Positions 62,191-64,000 of a stretch of DNA of 64,000 nt are shown piece by piece; position 1 is the stretch's first letter; every line of letters starts with the position of its first letter. The notes under the pieces were generated by a model. It ran no database searches. It was not told the DNA's origin and saw nothing but the letters and a program-made list of their open reading frames with translations. A program made the translations under genes and the position numbers. The stretch lies in the NCBI GenBank assembly GCA_025558075.1, contig JAHLKF010000001.1, forward strand, positions 1,364,001 to 1,428,000, written 5' to 3'. Source of the DNA: Gaertneriomyces semiglobifer. Its lineage: Eukaryota > Chytridiomycota > Chytridiomycetes > Spizellomycetales > Spizellomycetaceae.

Positions 62191-62760
62191 GAATCAATGA
62201 CGACTTCTCGTATGTCGCACGAGCTACGCTTCAACTCCAGGCAGCAGCAGAAGCTCCTCGCTCCTCGGTGTAGATCGGAATCAACGGCACTCGACAGCTC
62301 TCCGCCGTTCGACAGCCTTTCGATGCAAGTCCTTTGCCGCCCAAAAGTCCAAAACGTCGTGCCGACGCAACGTTAAAAAGAGCAATCGATAAGACATTGT
62401 AATCGTTGACACTGGTCTTGCAACGCGCGCGGTTGAACGAGTAATGAATTCAAGTCGATATTGCAGCATACCGTGTGTATGTCCATATGTCCATATGTCT
62501 ATGGCTATGCCTAGTATGGGAATTGTATTGGCATAGCAGCATGTTTCTGATTGAAGTAAAGTCATCCTGTCTCGACCGGTTGCCCAACCGGCAACGGACG
62601 GGACGCAAAGGGGTCTATATCACACCGGATTGCCCGCTGATCAACCTATTATGATAATATGAGGTTGTTGCTATTGCTAGTTATGCGTCCATGCTGTGAA
62701 GTCTGAAAGGGTTGTCTCACTACGCGACAGCGGCGATCATGACGATTTGATTGAAGTAGA
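62191..62760. other. Intergenic region, FYVE gene start to IFT43 end
   Basis: About 570 bases with the FYVE gene promoter and the IFT43 3' region. Short near-repeats of CCATATGT occur at about 62484-62500. No gene or RNA is seen. Confidence 0.55.
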
Positions 62761-63717
62761 TCAACATATCCCTTCTAACTCGTCCTTCACCTCCTGCCAC
62801 ACGACGTCCCAATCCCAGGGCACATTTTCTTCAAGCACTTCATTTGGCGGTCGAAGGGCTGTTCCTACAAGCAGGCTCAGATCCACACCGCTCAGGCTTG
62901 TAGGTGGCTCCACCAGTGCACCGGTAGATGCCATGAGCTCGGAATCCAGCTGCTGAATGGTCTTCAGTCGATTTGTTGGCAAAGCAGGTGCTGAAGCGAG
63001 CTCAGTAGTGTCGAGAGTTGGGATGGAGAGGATGGAACTTGAACGGCTGAGAATGGGTTGGAATGAGTGTTCTGCCTCCCCCTATTCATTATGCACCACG
63101 GAACGAACTTACGAGATCTTGGTAATTTTCTCACTACCCTCACCATCGGTTTCAGGCTCATTGTCCTTGTCTTTTGTGGTTTCTCGATTTGGGTGTCCGG
63201 TATTTGCAACGCTCGTACCGAACCATCCACCACTAGTGCCACTACCGCCATCCTTTGCCGATCCTTTTCTTTGTTCTCGTCTTCCGAACCCCTTCCGCTC
63301 CTTGTCCGCAGCTGCGTTTTCTTTCAACTCCGTATTCCTGATGTCTCCACTTCCGGTTCTGATTCTCGGCTGTCTGGGTGGGCGAGGCTGCTGGGGTTCA
63401 TTAAGGGTTGTGGTTGCCACAGGCGTGTCAATGTCATCGTCTGCTATTCGCGGTGGTGGTGGTACGGGTGCAAACGGAAGTGACTTTTCCCTTACTGGTG
63501 ATGACGGTTCACTGAATGGTTGAGTCTCGGTTTCTTGGCGCTTGGCCGTTTTAGGTCTTCTTCTGCCAAATTTGGCGGGTTCAAGCGGATTGAAATTCAT
63601 TTCACTTTGGTGATTGCTGTTATTACTTGACGAACGAGAAGACCGTTGAGGCCGACGTGCTCTAGTTTTTGCCGAAGTATGCGAAGCTATTAATTCTCCC
63701 CAGTCCACTGGAAACAT
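62761..63717 (-). CDS. IFT43: Intraflagellar transport protein IFT43
   Basis: IFT43 is a small peripheral subunit of the IFT-A complex, which drives retrograde transport and membrane-protein entry into cilia. Two exons, 63717-63113 and 63046-62761, encode 296 residues. Like other IFT43 proteins it has a long disordered, basic N-terminus and a conserved C-terminal part: SILSIPTLDTTELASA, NRLKTIQQLDSELM, GVDLSLLVGTAL and the hallmark VPWDWDVVWQEVKDEL. The splice was chosen because it alone joins the frames in phase into the conserved segment. Together with B9D2 it shows that the organism makes a flagellum. Confidence 0.9.
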
Positions 63718-64000
63718 GAAGCTGGTCCGTCAACTGTGGTTTTTGAAGCGAAAGAGTGTTTGACGCGTAGCTACCTCAACACGCGCTTCTGACATCAAGA
63801 TCAACGGCTTTCTCACACTCCTCATGTAAGATGCCTTGCTAACGGTAGAGCTAATTGTATGTAATTGTGCACTGAGAGTGCCTGAAGTAGGTCAGTTCGG
63901 CTGTTCGACGGTTGGTGCACCTGCTGGCGAATGTACCAGCGCATCGTTGAACAGACAATAGCACAGACATAATTTACATTGGCCATTGCGCAGGCTTCAG
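63718..64000. other. Window end upstream of IFT43
   Basis: About 280 bases, probably the IFT43 promoter. No gene is evident. Confidence 0.5.

Noticed and set aside
1..64000. CRISPR arrays, insertion sequences, tRNA or rRNA genes, virus-derived genes
   Set aside because: Looked for on both strands; no spaced direct repeats, transposase or integrase motifs, tRNA B-box-like cloverleafs, or viral hallmark motifs were seen.

Overview
The window is nuclear DNA of a fungus. Genes are close together (39 called in 64 kb, on both strands). Most are cut by short introns of about 50 to 120 bases with GT...AG ends, and nearly all encode conserved eukaryotic housekeeping proteins. Two genes, B9D2 (23798-24568) and IFT43 (62761-63717), belong to the cilium transition zone and intraflagellar transport. 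Together with clearly fungal proteins (a BCK1-type MAPKKK, verprolin, a Clr2-like silencing factor) they point to a zoosporic, flagellated fungus such as a chytrid. I infer this from gene content and cannot name a species. I saw no CRISPR array, transposon, tRNA, rRNA or virus-derived gene.

Layout. 1-13.2 kb: start of an acidic nuclear-type protein (partial), TRM5, ERO1, mitochondrial bS16, a derlin, SRP40/NOPP140, eIF1A, a small Ser-rich hypothetical, a PPP4R2-like phosphatase subunit and XRCC4. 13.2-25 kb: TIM10, an acyltransferase, IMP3, a small SET protein, verprolin, U2A' (LEA1), a DDX42-like helicase and B9D2. 25-34.5 kb: a long single-exon BCK1-like MAPKKK, a Clr2-like protein, a large unrecognised coiled-coil/tail-anchored protein with a 123-base tandem repeat, and an SRm160-like PWI protein. 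35-45 kb: MSS116-type helicase, BOS1/membrin, CPSF30, an Alr4036-type FMN protein, an LMBR1 membrane protein and an SR-cyclophilin with an apparent frameshift. 45-56.9 kb: an aquaporin-family channel, peroxisomal thiolase with a PTS2 signal, a six-exon tandem-repeat small protein, a CUE3/ASCC2 protein, a SAC3/GANP-like protein, the 38-residue OST4 and an RluA-type pseudouridine synthase. 57-64 kb: NAD synthetase, LSM6, a PH-FYVE protein and IFT43.

The genes do not form one pathway, but several classes recur: pre-mRNA processing (LEA1, DDX42, SRm160, SR-cyclophilin, CPSF30, LSM6), ribosome and snoRNP work (IMP3, SRP40, eIF1A, bS16m, CUE3), the secretory pathway and ER (ERO1, derlin, OST4, BOS1) and mitochondria (TIM10, bS16m, MSS116). 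Many neighbours are divergent pairs sharing 200-400 bases of promoter, or convergent pairs ending within about 50-130 bases of each other.

Exon boundaries were worked out by hand from reading frame, GT/AG sites and recalled family motifs. Most joins are forced by phase and conserved residues; the exceptions are stated in the entries. No database search was run.
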